From: Deltaproteobacteria bacterium
GTDB lineage: Bacteria; Desulfobacterota; Binatia; Binatales; Binataceae
Direction of reading: 5' to 3'
NCBI GenBank assembly: GCA_021794015.1
Contig: JAJYRQ010000004.1
Location: 1-64,000, forward strand
Length of the DNA: 64,000 nt
Below, in pieces: positions 26,192-35,536 of the stretch. The translations under genes and the position numbers were made by a program. Each line of letters starts with the position of its first letter. Positions within the stretch are counted from its first letter, which is position 1. The notes beneath the pieces were generated by a model, which did no database searches, was not told the DNA's origin, and saw nothing but the letters and a program-made list of their open reading frames with translations.

Positions 26192-29134
26192 CTACTTTGG
26201 TGGAGTCATGTAGCGGGTGAAGAGGGCGCGGATGCGCTGGCGACGCACCCGGAGTTCGTCGAGCAGCAGGGCGCCGGCGTTCGGCCCGTCGTAGCCCATC
26301 CGGCGGGCCAGCGGCGCCAGCGCCTCGGGATCGGCAGGCACGGCCCAGGCCGGCTGGTCGTGTTCCATGCGCAATCGGTTCTCCAACCGGGCCAGGAAAT
26401 CGTAGTCGGGGCAGAGCGTCTCGGCATCCTCGGGGGTTATCAGGCCGGCGCGGGCCGCGGCGGCGATCAGGTCGGCTGTCCGGCGTGGGCTCTCGGCTTT
26501 AAGCTTGGGGCCGGCGCGCAGCGCCATCGTCTGGGCCAAAAACTCGACGTCGACCAGCCCGCCCGGTCCTTGCTTGATGTTGAGCCGGCGGCCGGTTTCG
26601 CGGCCCAGCTCGCGCTGCATCCGCATCCGCATCGCGGCGATCTCGGCCACGCCTGCCGCGTCAAGGCCGGGACCGAAGACGAAGTCGCGGCGCGCCGCCT
26701 CGACCAGCTCCGCCAGCGCGGCGCTGCCGGCAACGACCCTGCCGCGCACCAGTGCCTGTCGCTCCCACAGGGCCGAGCTTTGCCGATGATAGTTGCAAAA
26801 TCCCTCCAGCGAGGTCACCAGCGGACCGGCGTTGCCGGAAGGCCGAAGCCTGAGGTCGAGCCGGTAGGCGTAGCCCTCGCGCGTTGGGGTCTCCAGGGAC
26901 GCGATGAGCCTCTGGGCGACGCGGGCGGCCTGCTGCCCTGCGCTTAGGCTTTCCTCCGGGTCGCGGTAGACGAAGATCAGGTCGAGGTCCGAGTTGTAGG
27001 TCATCTCGCCGGCGCCGAGCCGTCCCATGGCGAGCACGCAGATTTCGAAGCCGGCGGGCAGGGGCTCACGCTCGGCGGTTTTGGCCAGCGTCATAGCCAG
27101 GGCGGCCTTTAGCACCTCTTCGGCAAGCAGCGTGAGTTCCCGCTGGGTGCCGGCGAGCGCCAGCGCGCCGGCCAAGTCGGCAATCGCGATGCGCAGAAAC
27201 TCCTGGTGGCGAAAGGCCCGCAGCGCGTCCAGCCGCTCCTCGCTCTCGGTGCAGGCGGCAAGCAGGGCCGCCAACTCGTCGGCAAGTTCCTCTCTTTGCC
27301 GGCGCGGCCAGGCAAGGTCGGAGCGCAAAAGCGTGTCGAGCATCTCGGGATGCCGGATGAAGAGCCCGGAGAGATAAGCGCTCGAGGCGAAAAGCCGCAT
27401 CAGGGCCGCCCGCGTGGCCGCTTGTTCCTCCATCAGCGAAAGGAAAGAGCTGCGGGCACCAACTGCGGCGACAAACGCGGCCAGATTGCGCAGCGCAAGG
27501 TCGGGGTCGGGTAGCCGCGCCGCCTCGTCGAGCAGCGTCGGCCCAAGCCGGGTTAACAGCTCGCGCCGGCGCGGGCCGGCAATCGCGCTTGCCGGACCTC
27601 GCGCAAGCAGCATCAAATGCTCCGCGCTCTCTTCCGGCCGGGCAAAGCCGAGCCGGCCAAGGGCCAAGGCCGCCTGCTCGGGCTCAAGCGCCGTCTCCCA
27701 GGCGGCCGCGGCGGCCTGGGAGACGGAGGCCGGCGGCAGCTCGCTGCGCGCCAGCATCTGGGCAAACTCGTCGGCGATAAGCCTGCGCCGGCGCTCAAGC
27801 TCGCTCACAAAACGTTCGAGCGCCCGGCCGTCGTTGCCGTAGCCGAGCCGGCCGGCCAACGCCCGCATGCCCTTCTCGGTTTTCGGCAGCGAATGGGTCT
27901 GAAGGCCGGCCGCGGCCTGCAGCTTGTGCTCGACGTTGCGCAGAAAGAGGTAGGCTTCGCCGAGCCGTTGGGCGAGGCCGGCGTCCAGGTAGCCCAGGCG
28001 CGAAAGCCGCTCGAAGGCCTCGACCGTGCCGCGACAGCGCAGCCGCGGGTCGCGCCCGGCGTAAACCAGCACCAGCGCCTGGGCGATGAACTCGACTTCC
28101 CGGATGCCGCCGTAGCCGAGCTTGATGTTCTGCGCCTTGAGTTCGGGCCGGCGCAGCTCGGTTTCGATCCGCCGCTTCATCGCCCGCAGTTGGCGCATCA
28201 TGTCGAAGTCGAGGTAGCGCCGGTAGACAAACGGTGCCAGCTCGCGCAAAAGCCGCTCGCCCAGCTCCCGCGCGCCAGCCAGCGGGCGCGCCCGCAAGAG
28301 CGCCGCGCGCTCCCAGGTCTGGCCCAGGCTTTGGTAGAAGCCGAGCGCGCCCTCCAGCGAGGCGGCCAGATGGGCGTTGCGGCCCCCCGGACGAAGCCGC
28401 AAATCGACGCGCAGGCACTCGGCCGCGAGCAGCTCCGTTACCGTTTCGGCAAGCCGCACGGCCGCCGGCAACAACTGCTCCGGCTGCGGCCCGTCGTAAA
28501 GGTAGAACAGGTCGACGTCGGAGCTTAAGTTGAGTTCCTCAGCGCCAAGCTTGCCCATCGCCATGACGCAGAACTTAAGCGCGGGCGGGCGCGTAAGCCC
28601 CACCAGACGGACGGCAGCGCCGAGCGCAGAAGCGATGGCCGCCTCGGCCAGGCGCGACATCCGAAGCATCGTTTGCCCGACGCCGGCGCCGCCCACGAGG
28701 TCGGCGATCGCGATTTCGGCCCATACCCGCCGCTTGGCTGCGCCCAGGATTCGCCCCGCCTCTTCCTTGTTCGGCGCCGAGGCCAGCGCTTCGGCGTTCG
28801 CAACCAAGCCGAAGCCGGCGTGGCCGGCGCGCGCGGCGCGGAAAAAGTCAAGCCACTGATGCCCGGCCGCTTTGAGTTCCCGCACCACCGGCTGCGAGGC
28901 GCCCAGGCAGAAGACCAGATCGCGCGCCAGCGAAGGGTCGCGCAAGGCCTCGGCCAGCCTCTGCGGGAAACTCTCCGCCAGCTCGACAAGCCCAACGAGC
29001 GCCGGCCGCTCGGCGGGCGCCGCCTGCCTGACCAGCTCGCGGGCGCGGGCGGCCGCCGGTTCGTCGGCCAGGTGATAGGCAAGCGCGTGCGACAACTCGG
29101 GCAGAAGAGCCTGGGCCTTGGCTTTGGCGTCCAC
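26192..29134 (-). CDS. glnE: Glutamine synthetase adenylyltransferase / adenylyl-removing enzyme
   Basis: GlnE adds or removes AMP on glutamine synthetase in response to nitrogen status through PII. The GTG at 29134 is chosen as start because AAGGA lies 5 bases upstream and the 980-residue product then fits the family; an ATG at 29245 would add 37 low-complexity residues. Two nucleotidyltransferase domains are visible: GKLGAEELNLSSDVDLF (about residue 205, deadenylylation half) and GRLGAGEMTYNSDLDLIFVY (about 715, adenylylation half). Both retain the metal-binding DxD. The gene faces away from the sigma-54 regulator, sharing a roughly 200-base divergent region. Confidence 0.95.
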   Translation of the reverse strand: MDAKAKAQALLPELSHALAYHLADEPAAARARELVRQAAPAERPALVGLVELAESFPQRLAEALRDPSLARDLVFCLGASQPVVRELKAAGHQWLDFFRAARAGHAGFGLVANAEALASAPNKEEAGRILGAAKRRVWAEIAIADLVGGAGVGQTMLRMSRLAEAAIASALGAAVRLVGLTRPPALKFCVMAMGKLGAEELNLSSDVDLFYLYDGPQPEQLLPAAVRLAETVTELLAAECLRVDLRLRPGGRNAHLAASLEGALGFYQSLGQTWERAALLRARPLAGARELGERLLRELAPFVYRRYLDFDMMRQLRAMKRRIETELRRPELKAQNIKLGYGGIREVEFIAQALVLVYAGRDPRLRCRGTVEAFERLSRLGYLDAGLAQRLGEAYLFLRNVEHKLQAAAGLQTHSLPKTEKGMRALAGRLGYGNDGRALERFVSELERRRRLIADEFAQMLARSELPPASVSQAAAAAWETALEPEQAALALGRLGFARPEESAEHLMLLARGPASAIAGPRRRELLTRLGPTLLDEAARLPDPDLALRNLAAFVAAVGARSSFLSLMEEQAATRAALMRLFASSAYLSGLFIRHPEMLDTLLRSDLAWPRRQREELADELAALLAACTESEERLDALRAFRHQEFLRIAIADLAGALALAGTQRELTLLAEEVLKAALAMTLAKTAEREPLPAGFEICVLAMGRLGAGEMTYNSDLDLIFVYRDPEESLSAGQQAARVAQRLIASLETPTREGYAYRLDLRLRPSGNAGPLVTSLEGFCNYHRQSSALWERQALVRGRVVAGSAALAELVEAARRDFVFGPGLDAAGVAEIAAMRMRMQRELGRETGRRLNIKQGPGGLVDVEFLAQTMALRAGPKLKAESPRRTADLIAAAARAGLITPEDAETLCPDYDFLARLENRLRMEHDQPAWAVPADPEALAPLARRMGYDGPNAGALLLDELRVRRQRIRALFTRYMTPPK

Positions 29135-29329
29135 CGCATCCTTAAGTGTATAACAAAGGCGGGAGCCCGCGCGGCGCCTGGCGGGGCGAGCGCCGAGCGC
29201 GCCGCGCCGTCGCCGCGGAATTTGGGGTTTGTTGACGCTCAACATGCTAGACTTTGTTGGGCGCCGGGGCGGGCGGCAGGTTGCCTGCCGGATTGGCGCC
29301 CGGAAGATTGACACGGCCCAGAGGCTCTC

Positions 29330-30775
29330 TTGCCCGACGAAGCTACCGCGCAAGCGCCGCCGACCGAGAGTTTGAGAGTCCTTATCGCGGACGACGAACC
29401 GCTGATGCTGGAAAACTGCCGGCGCGCGCTCGAGGCCGACGGCTACGCCTGCGCGCTGGCGCTTGACGCCGAGCAGGCGGTCTCGATGCTGGAGGCGGAC
29501 GCGCCCGACATCCTGCTGAGCGATCTGCGGATGCCGGGCGGCGACGGGATGTGGCTGCTCGAGCGCTCGCGCAGTCTGGACCCGATGCGGCCGGTGATCA
29601 TTTTTACCGGCTTTGCGACGATCGAGTCGGCGGTTTCTGCGGTCAAAGCGGGCGCTTTCGATTACCTGGCCAAGCCGTTTTCCGCCGACCAGCTCCGGCT
29701 GGCGGTGCGCCGGGCGGCCGAGCAGCGCCGGCTGCTGCTGGAGAATCTGCATCTGCGCGAGCAGCTTCACGGCGCCTACGGCTTAGAGCAAATCGTGGGC
29801 AAAAGCGCGGCGCTCAAGGCGGCGCTCGAGATCGTGCGCAAGGTGGCGCGCTCGAGCGCCAACGTGCTTATCCTGGGCGAATCGGGAACTGGCAAGGAGC
29901 TGGTCGCCCGGGCGATTCACACCAACAGCGGGCGCGCGGCGCATGCCTTCGTTGCGATTGACTGCGCCGTGTTGCCGGAAAACCTGCTTGAATCGGAATT
30001 GTTCGGCTACGAGCGCGGCGCCTTTACCGGAGCGGTAAGCGCCAAGCCGGGACTCTTCGAGCTGGCCCACCGGGGCACGCTTTTTCTCGACGAGGTGGGC
30101 GACCTGCCGCTTTCGCTGCAGGCCAAGCTTTTGCGGGTGCTGCAGGAGCGGCGCACCCGGCGCCTGGGCGGCGTGCGCGAGACCGAGCTTGAGCTGCGGG
30201 TGGTGGCCGCCACCAATTGCGACCTGCGCCGGCAAATCGGCGCCGGCCGCTTCCGCGAAGACCTCTTTTATCGCCTGCAGGTGGTTGATATCGTGCTGCC
30301 GCCGCTGCGCGAGCGGCCGGGCGACGTAAAGCTTCTGGCGCAGACTTTTCTGGCCCGCTACGGGAAGAGCGGCGAACAGTGGGTGCGCGGTTTCGAGCCG
30401 CAGGCGATGGCCGCGCTGGAGGCTTACACCTGGCCGGGCAACGTGCGCGAGCTGCAAAACGTCATCGAGCGCGCCTGCGCCCTGGCGTGCGGCGAAACCA
30501 TCGGACTCGACGACCTGCCCGCCTACCTGCGCGCTGCGCCTTCTTCCCGCGACGAACTCTCCGCACCTCCGTTCTGGCCGACCCTCAAGGAGGCCCGCCG
30601 GCGCTGGCTCGAAGACCTGGACGCCGCCTACCTGCGCGCGGTGCTCGAGAAGGAGCACGGCAATGTCTCGCAAGCCGCGCGCACGGCCGGAGTCGACCGC
30701 AAAACGATCCGCCGCCTGCTTAACCGCCAAAAAGCGGAGCACACCGGCGGTGCGGAGCCGGAGGACGCTGACTGA
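29330..30775 (+). CDS. Sigma-54-dependent response regulator, NtrC family
   Basis: This 481-residue protein starts with TTG at 29330. The receiver domain has acidic Asp21-Asp22 and the phosphorylation site Asp65 (LLSDLRMPG). The central AAA+ domain has GESGTGKELVARAIH, the sigma-54 contact loop GAFTGA (in ERGAFTGA) and LDEVGDLPLSLQAKLLRVL. A Fis-type helix-turn-helix closes the protein (NVSQAARTAGVDRKTIRRLL). It should activate sigma-54 promoters after phosphorylation. The cognate kinase may be the one encoded at 31522-32733; that is inferred from distance only. Confidence 0.93.
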   Translation: MPDEATAQAPPTESLRVLIADDEPLMLENCRRALEADGYACALALDAEQAVSMLEADAPDILLSDLRMPGGDGMWLLERSRSLDPMRPVIIFTGFATIESAVSAVKAGAFDYLAKPFSADQLRLAVRRAAEQRRLLLENLHLREQLHGAYGLEQIVGKSAALKAALEIVRKVARSSANVLILGESGTGKELVARAIHTNSGRAAHAFVAIDCAVLPENLLESELFGYERGAFTGAVSAKPGLFELAHRGTLFLDEVGDLPLSLQAKLLRVLQERRTRRLGGVRETELELRVVAATNCDLRRQIGAGRFREDLFYRLQVVDIVLPPLRERPGDVKLLAQTFLARYGKSGEQWVRGFEPQAMAALEAYTWPGNVRELQNVIERACALACGETIGLDDLPAYLRAAPSSRDELSAPPFWPTLKEARRRWLEDLDAAYLRAVLEKEHGNVSQAARTAGVDRKTIRRLLNRQKAEHTGGAEPEDAD

Positions 30776-31150
30776 GCACCGAACAGATGCGGCCTCCGTC
30801 CTCGCCTCGCCCGCCCCACGGGAAAGAGCCGCCCTGAGCCAGCCGAAGAGCCGCGCAGTGCCCCTCGCTGCGCGGGCGAGGGTGCCGGCGGCGCGCCGCA
30901 GGTGAGCGGTGCTGCAACAGCCGGAACAAGCAACCTTAGCCAGCCCGCGCATCTGCGCGGGCCGACAAGGACCCCCTCTGAATCTCCCCCTAACAGGGGG
31001 CGAAATTCAGAGTGGCACGCCCAAGTCCTCGCCTCGCCCGCCCCGCGGGAGAGAGCCTGCCCCCAGGCGAAGCCGAAGGGCCAAGAGCGGGGCTCAAGGA
31101 GACTTGTTGAACAGAGAGGACCTAGGACGCTACCCAAGCTTGTGCAGAGT
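30776..31150. repeat. Repeat-rich region between convergent genes
   Basis: The 375 bases between two convergent genes hold a roughly 32-base direct repeat (30799-30830 and 31026-31057, beginning tcctcgcctcgcccgcccc) and the palindrome at 30976-31012. No gene is supported. Confidence 0.6.
30976..31012. terminator. Inverted repeat, possible bidirectional terminator
   Basis: The arms ctctgaat and attcagag enclose a second pairing cccccct/aggggg around a short loop. It sits between the 3' ends of the convergent regulator genes, so it may end transcription from both sides. There is no clear T-run, and it may equally be a dispersed repeat. Confidence 0.4.
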
Positions 31151-31525
31151 TTAGCTCGAGCTGCCGGACAGTGCTTTGTTTACGGCCTCGAGCAGCCGCG
31201 CGTTGGAAAAAGGCTTGGTCAGGTACTCGCAGGCCCCCGCCTTCAGCGCCGCCTCGGCAACCGCCGGCGAGGAGAACGCGGTCATCAGGATGACCCGGGT
31301 CTCGGGATGGTGCAGCCGGGCGTAGCGCGTTATCTCCAAACCGTCGGGCGGAGGAAGGTAGAGATCGAGCACCGCAACCTGCGGCGCCTCGGCGGCAAGC
31401 AGCTTGAGCGCGGTCGGTCCGTCGTTAGCCACGCTGCAATCGTAACCCGCGCCCTTGAGCACCCGGGCGAAGGTTTCGCTCAGCGAAGCTTCGTCGTCCA
31501 CCACCAACACCTTGGCTGCGCTCAC
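31151..31525 (-). CDS. Single-domain response regulator
   Basis: This 124-residue protein is a receiver domain alone: acidic pocket Asp10-Asp11, phosphorylation site Asp54 (VAVLDLYLPPPDG), the conserved threonine in LMTAF and the lysine in LTKPF. It has no output domain. It overlaps the histidine kinase gene by 4 bases and should receive phosphate from it, then act through protein contact or as a phosphorelay intermediate. Confidence 0.92.
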   Translation of the reverse strand: MSAAKVLVVDDEASLSETFARVLKGAGYDCSVANDGPTALKLLAAEAPQVAVLDLYLPPPDGLEITRYARLHHPETRVILMTAFSSPAVAEAALKAGACEYLTKPFSNARLLEAVNKALSGSSS

Positions 31526-32733
31526 GTTCTCCCGCCGGCCTGGCGCCCGGCGGCCAGGTCATAGACGCGCGCCCCGGCCGAGACCTCCGAGCCGTCGGCG
31601 ACGCCCTCGCGGTCGTCCTGGGCTGCGGGCAGGACGACGACAAAGCGCGCGCCGCCTCCGGGCTGGGACTGTGCCGCGATGCTGCCGCCGTGCTCCTGCG
31701 CGATACGCCGGCAGAGCCACAGCCCGAGCCCGGTGCCGTCCGGCTTCGAGGTGTAGAAAAGCTGGAACAAGCGTCCCATCGCTTCCGGCGCGATCCCCGG
31801 GCCGTCGTCGGCCACCGACACACGAACCCGCGCCGGCTGGCCGCGCTCCCAGCCGGTCTCCAAGGTCACCGTGCCGTTGCCGTTGGTAGCGTCCCGCGCG
31901 TTCATCAAAAGGTTGACCAGAACTTCCTGCAGCGCCGTGCGCTCGCCGCGCACCGGCTTAAGTCCGGCAGTCAGGCTGTACGCAATCCTGATGCCGTCGC
32001 GTTTGAACTGGTCGCCCAGCAGCGCCGCCACCTCCTTGACCAGGTCGTTGATCGAGATAAGCTGCAGTGTGCCACGGCGCTGCGCGCCAAAAGCAAGGAG
32101 GTCCTGTACCAGCCTGCTTGCGCGCAGCGCGCTGTCCCGCACCGCCTTTAAGTCCTCGAGCAGCGAGGGTTGCATTGTTTCAGGTTTGTTTTCCGCCATT
32201 ATCAGCTCGATCCGGCCGGCGATGATTGCCAATGGATTGTTGAGCTGGTGGGCGATGCCCGCGGCCACCGCGCCGAGCGCGCTCAGCGCCTCCGTGCGCC
32301 GCATCTGGCGCGCAATTCTCATCCGCTCGCTGATGTCGACCACCGAGGCGACCACCAAGCTGCCTTGTCGCCGCGCAAGGTAGGTGAGGCCGATCTCGAC
32401 GGGAAACTCCGAGCCGTCTTTGCGCCGCGCAAGCTGCTCGACGCCTTGGCCCAGGGGGCGCGTGCGCGCCGCCTGCATGAACTCGGCGCGGTGGCGGACG
32501 TGCGCGCTGCGCGCGCGTTCGGGAACCAGCACTTCCATCGGCTGGCCGCAGATTTCCGCCCTATGGTAGCCGAAAAGCTCTTCAGCCTTGGGGTTGAAGC
32601 CGGCGATCCTGCCTTGTTCGTCGACAACGACGAGAGCTACGGCGGCGGCCTCGAAGTATCCCCGCGCCGCCGCGCGCGCTTGGCGCCGCGCTGCGCATCG
32701 GTTCCACAGCCCGCTTAGCCACGACATAGGCAT
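31522..32733 (-). CDS. PAS-domain sensor histidine kinase
   Basis: This 403-residue protein has no clear membrane segment. A PAS domain spans about 27-135 (LVVVDEQGRIAGFNPKAEELFGY), followed by a HisKA domain with the phosphorylated His162 in AAGIAHQLNNPLAII and an ATPase domain with NLLMNARDA, DDGPGI and GTGLGLWLCRRI. Residue 163 is Gln where most kinases have Glu, the residue thought to act as base next to the histidine. It is probably a cytoplasmic sensor that signals to the overlapping single-domain regulator. Confidence 0.92.
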   Translation of the reverse strand: MPMSWLSGLWNRCAARRQARAAARGYFEAAAVALVVVDEQGRIAGFNPKAEELFGYHRAEICGQPMEVLVPERARSAHVRHRAEFMQAARTRPLGQGVEQLARRKDGSEFPVEIGLTYLARRQGSLVVASVVDISERMRIARQMRRTEALSALGAVAAGIAHQLNNPLAIIAGRIELIMAENKPETMQPSLLEDLKAVRDSALRASRLVQDLLAFGAQRRGTLQLISINDLVKEVAALLGDQFKRDGIRIAYSLTAGLKPVRGERTALQEVLVNLLMNARDATNGNGTVTLETGWERGQPARVRVSVADDGPGIAPEAMGRLFQLFYTSKPDGTGLGLWLCRRIAQEHGGSIAAQSQPGGGARFVVVLPAAQDDREGVADGSEVSAGARVYDLAAGRQAGGRT

Positions 32734-32833
32734 CCCTCCCGCGCTCTCTTCGCGCCGGCCTCGGGGGCGTCAACAGCGCTAATAGGGTTAGCACTTTTCG
32801 GCTAGCGCGTCTAATGTCGGCGGTTGCCGCGGC

Positions 32834-32867
32834 GGGACGTTCGAGTCCCAGGTGGGACTTCGGTTCC
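32834..32867 (+). promoter_or_regulatory. Two adjacent hairpins upstream of the porin gene
   Basis: gggac-gttcga-gtccc (32834-32849) is followed by gggac-ttcg-gttcc (32854-32867), the latter with a stable UUCG loop. They lie about 160 bases ahead of the porin start in an otherwise empty region and could be part of a leader or the terminator of the divergent side. No T-run follows. Confidence 0.35.
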
Positions 32868-33028
32868 CCAGACCGAGGCTGGCTGCGAAGGCCAGCCGGG
32901 CTGCGCAGCGATTCGCGGCGGCTTTTTAAAGCCCTTCGGGCAGGGCCGGGCATGGATCGCGCTGGGCATGACGGTTGCTCATGAAAACCAAGCTGACTTT
33001 TGAGCCACGACTGCGAGGAGGTGCAAAA

Positions 33029-34666
33029 ATGATCGCGCGCTGGGAACGACAGGCGCTGCTTGGGGGCGTGCTTGCCCTTGTACTGTTGTTCGCGGGTCCG
33101 GTGCTGCTCGATGCGCAGGAAAAGCCGGCCGCCGGCAATGCCATTTCGGTGAGCGGGTCGGACCCCGCCAAGCCGAGTAACGCCGACGTGCGCGCGCTTA
33201 GGCGGGAGATCGAGCGGATGCGCCGGCACGAGGCGGCGGAACGCAAGAAGGTCGAGGCCCTCGAGCGAAGGCTCGACGAGTTGGAAAGCCGCAAGGCGGC
33301 CGCGGCGCCCGCGGCGCCGGCCGGCGCGGCCGCGGGCGTCTCAGGCGCGGGCGCAGCCCTGACGGCCGCGGCGCCGGGCGCGGGCGGCACGCAAGGGCCG
33401 AGCTTGCAGAGTCTTCAGCAGCAGGTCAGTCAGCTTCAGACGAAAGTTTCGGGGCTGGCCAGCGGCGGCAAGTCGATCGGCAGCATGCTCTCAAGCTACC
33501 TTGGCACGCACCAGTTCACGTTTGTGGGCGACGCGGCGTTCGATTTCATTTACGACAAGGGACAGAACACGCTGGGTGCGTCGAACAATACCTACGCGAT
33601 CCATTTCGCGCCGATCGTGCTTTACAACCTGAACGACTGGGTGCTGTTTGAGGGCGCGATGTCGGCCAACGACGGCGGCGAGGGCTTTGGTGCGATCTTC
33701 TACCACATGCCGGTGGCCGATGCGCAAATCTTCCTGAACCCGTACCTGGAGTTGGTGGCCGGCATTTTCGACCAGCCCTTCGGCGAGTTCTACGAGGATT
33801 ACAGTGCGTCGTGGGTCAACCGGTTCATCACGGCGCCGCTGCCGTACGGGGCCAATCCGCTGGTGCCGCCCACCGAAATCGGCCTTCAGCTTCGCGGCGG
33901 CTACAACTGGGGCGGGATCGGGCAGAATGTCGATTACACGGTCTGGACCGGCAACGGCGCCACCTTCATGAGTTTCCCCAGCGTGGTGCCCGGCGACGTC
34001 ATGAACGGCCAGACCAACATCAAGGTGCAGAGCAACGGACCGTCATTCGGCGGGCGCTTCAGGTTCTACCCGCTGCCGGTGGATTCCCCCCTCGGCTATC
34101 TGGAGTTGGGCGCCTCGAGCTATGACAGCAAGTGGCTGGACCACTTGTGGATGTACACTTGGGGAGTTGACTTCGCCTGGCATCTGGGCAATCTCCAGGC
34201 GCGCGGCGAGTTTCTCGAGATGTACCAGCAGATGCCGGCCGGGATCGGCCGCGGCTTTCGCCAGGGCTGGTGGGTTGAGACTGGCTATTTCTTGAATGGC
34301 TACCGGCTTCCTCTGGCCAGCGACGAAATCAACCGGCAGTTCCAGAAGCTTGAGCTGCTGGCGCGGTACACGGGCATCAACCAGGGCACGATCAACAGCG
34401 CGGCAGTGCCGGCCGCCGGCATATCGGCGCTGGGCTTCGGCTTCAACGGCTCGCCGGCAATCTTCACGCCTTACCCGCGCGAGGTTGCGCTGGGGGTCGA
34501 TTACTGGATCGCGCCGTCGATTGTCTGGCAGACCGAGGTTGACTTCGAGCTGCCGGCTGCAGGCGGCAGCTTCAGCAACGTGGGCGGTGTGCCGCTGGCG
34601 CTTGCCGCCGTGGGCGCCGCGCCGAACGACCGCGCGGTGTTGACCCAGTTCGCGATCGGCTTCTAA
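33029..34666 (+). CDS. Outer-membrane porin-like protein with coiled-coil N-terminus
   Basis: The ATG at 33029 follows a strong GAGGAGGT site and gives 545 residues; a start at 32975 is in frame but poorer. A signal peptide (ALLGGVLALVLLFAGPVLLDAQ) is followed by a charged coiled-coil (about 55-92) and an Ala/Pro/Gly linker. The rest is an aromatic-rich beta-barrel-like sequence with alternating patterns and a terminal phenylalanine (LTQFAIGF), as expected for an outer-membrane porin. It is the first gene of a cluster with two periplasmic cytochromes and a copper nitrite reductase, so it may let nitrite or another small ion into the periplasm. Confidence 0.8.
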   Translation: MIARWERQALLGGVLALVLLFAGPVLLDAQEKPAAGNAISVSGSDPAKPSNADVRALRREIERMRRHEAAERKKVEALERRLDELESRKAAAAPAAPAGAAAGVSGAGAALTAAAPGAGGTQGPSLQSLQQQVSQLQTKVSGLASGGKSIGSMLSSYLGTHQFTFVGDAAFDFIYDKGQNTLGASNNTYAIHFAPIVLYNLNDWVLFEGAMSANDGGEGFGAIFYHMPVADAQIFLNPYLELVAGIFDQPFGEFYEDYSASWVNRFITAPLPYGANPLVPPTEIGLQLRGGYNWGGIGQNVDYTVWTGNGATFMSFPSVVPGDVMNGQTNIKVQSNGPSFGGRFRFYPLPVDSPLGYLELGASSYDSKWLDHLWMYTWGVDFAWHLGNLQARGEFLEMYQQMPAGIGRGFRQGWWVETGYFLNGYRLPLASDEINRQFQKLELLARYTGINQGTINSAAVPAAGISALGFGFNGSPAIFTPYPREVALGVDYWIAPSIVWQTEVDFELPAAGGSFSNVGGVPLALAAVGAAPNDRAVLTQFAIGF

Positions 34667-34695
34667 TCCCGGCGGGAGCGTTGGAGAGGCAAATC

Positions 34696-34995
34696 ATGGC
34701 AACGAACAGGAAAAAAATCCTCGCCGCGCTGGCGCTGGCCGTCGCGGTTGGTTCGGCCTGGCTGCGGCCCGGTGCGGCGGCGGCCCAGGCCATGACACAG
34801 AGCCAAAGGCAGCAGCTCTTCCTGCGCGGCGCGCAGCTCTGGCCGGTCAAGTGCATGCAGTGCCACAACGCCCGCCCGGGCGGCGAATTCACCCCCGAGC
34901 AGTGGAAGGCGATCGTGATGCACATGCGGACGCTGGCCAATCTGCCGCCCGAAGACGCCCAAGCGGTGCTGGAATACCTCAAGGGCGGGCGTTAA
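34696..34995 (+). CDS. Small periplasmic c-type cytochrome
   Basis: This 99-residue protein starts at ATG 34696 behind GGAGAGG. It has a signal peptide to about residue 31 and a single heme-binding motif CMQCH at 53-57; the methionine in VMHMR is a likely distal ligand. Located between the porin and a second cytochrome, it probably carries electrons to the downstream copper nitrite reductase. Confidence 0.85.
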   Translation: MATNRKKILAALALAVAVGSAWLRPGAAAAQAMTQSQRQQLFLRGAQLWPVKCMQCHNARPGGEFTPEQWKAIVMHMRTLANLPPEDAQAVLEYLKGGR

Positions 34996-35104
34996 TCTGT
35001 TAACCTAACCGCCGAAGCCAGAGAACGCCGGGCGCTAGTTGCGGTTCGCGCCCGGCGTTGGCGCGCCGGAGTCTCTGCAGTGTGAAGCAAAGGAGGAGTT
35101 GAGC

Positions 35105-35467
35105 ATGCGAAAGTTGCCTCTGACCCCGCTCGCCGCGGCGGCCCTGGCCGTGGTAACGCTACTGGGCGTGCTGGCGAGGCCGGCCGCGGCGCAGCCGGCC
35201 TCGATGCTCTTCACGATGTTTTGCGCGCGCTGCCACGGCGCCACCGGCCACGGCGATGGCGACGACGCCGCCTCGCTGAGCACTAAGCCGCAGGACTTTC
35301 ATGACTGCGCGGCAATGGCCAAGAAGCCGGACGACCAGCTCTTTAACGCCGTCAAGGGCGGCGGAACGTCGGTCGGCCTGCCTTCCGACATGCCGGCCTG
35401 GGGCACCGGCCTCAACGACCAACAGATTCACGACCTGGTTGCTTACGTAAGAGGCTTCTGCAAGTAA
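35105..35467 (+). CDS. Periplasmic c-type cytochrome (class I)
   Basis: A 120-residue protein beginning at ATG 35105 after AGGAGGAG. A signal peptide ends near residue 30, the heme motif is CARCH (40-44), and SDMPAWG supplies the usual distal methionine. LNDQQIHDLVAYVRGFC is the typical C-terminal helix of class I cytochrome c. Its place directly upstream of the nitrite reductase makes it the likely electron donor. Confidence 0.9.
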   Translation: MRKLPLTPLAAAALAVVTLLGVLARPAAAQPASMLFTMFCARCHGATGHGDGDDAASLSTKPQDFHDCAAMAKKPDDQLFNAVKGGGTSVGLPSDMPAWGTGLNDQQIHDLVAYVRGFCK

Positions 35468-35536
35468 GAGGCTGTCTTAAGGGCACCGCTGCCTGTCGGC
35501 GCGGCCGGCGCTGGCCGAGTGCGCGCGGGAAAAGAA

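Noticed and set aside
32830..32860. A tRNA suggested by gttcgagtccc
   Set aside because: The T-stem pairing is wrong for a tRNA and no acceptor or anticodon arm can be built; it is a simple hairpin.
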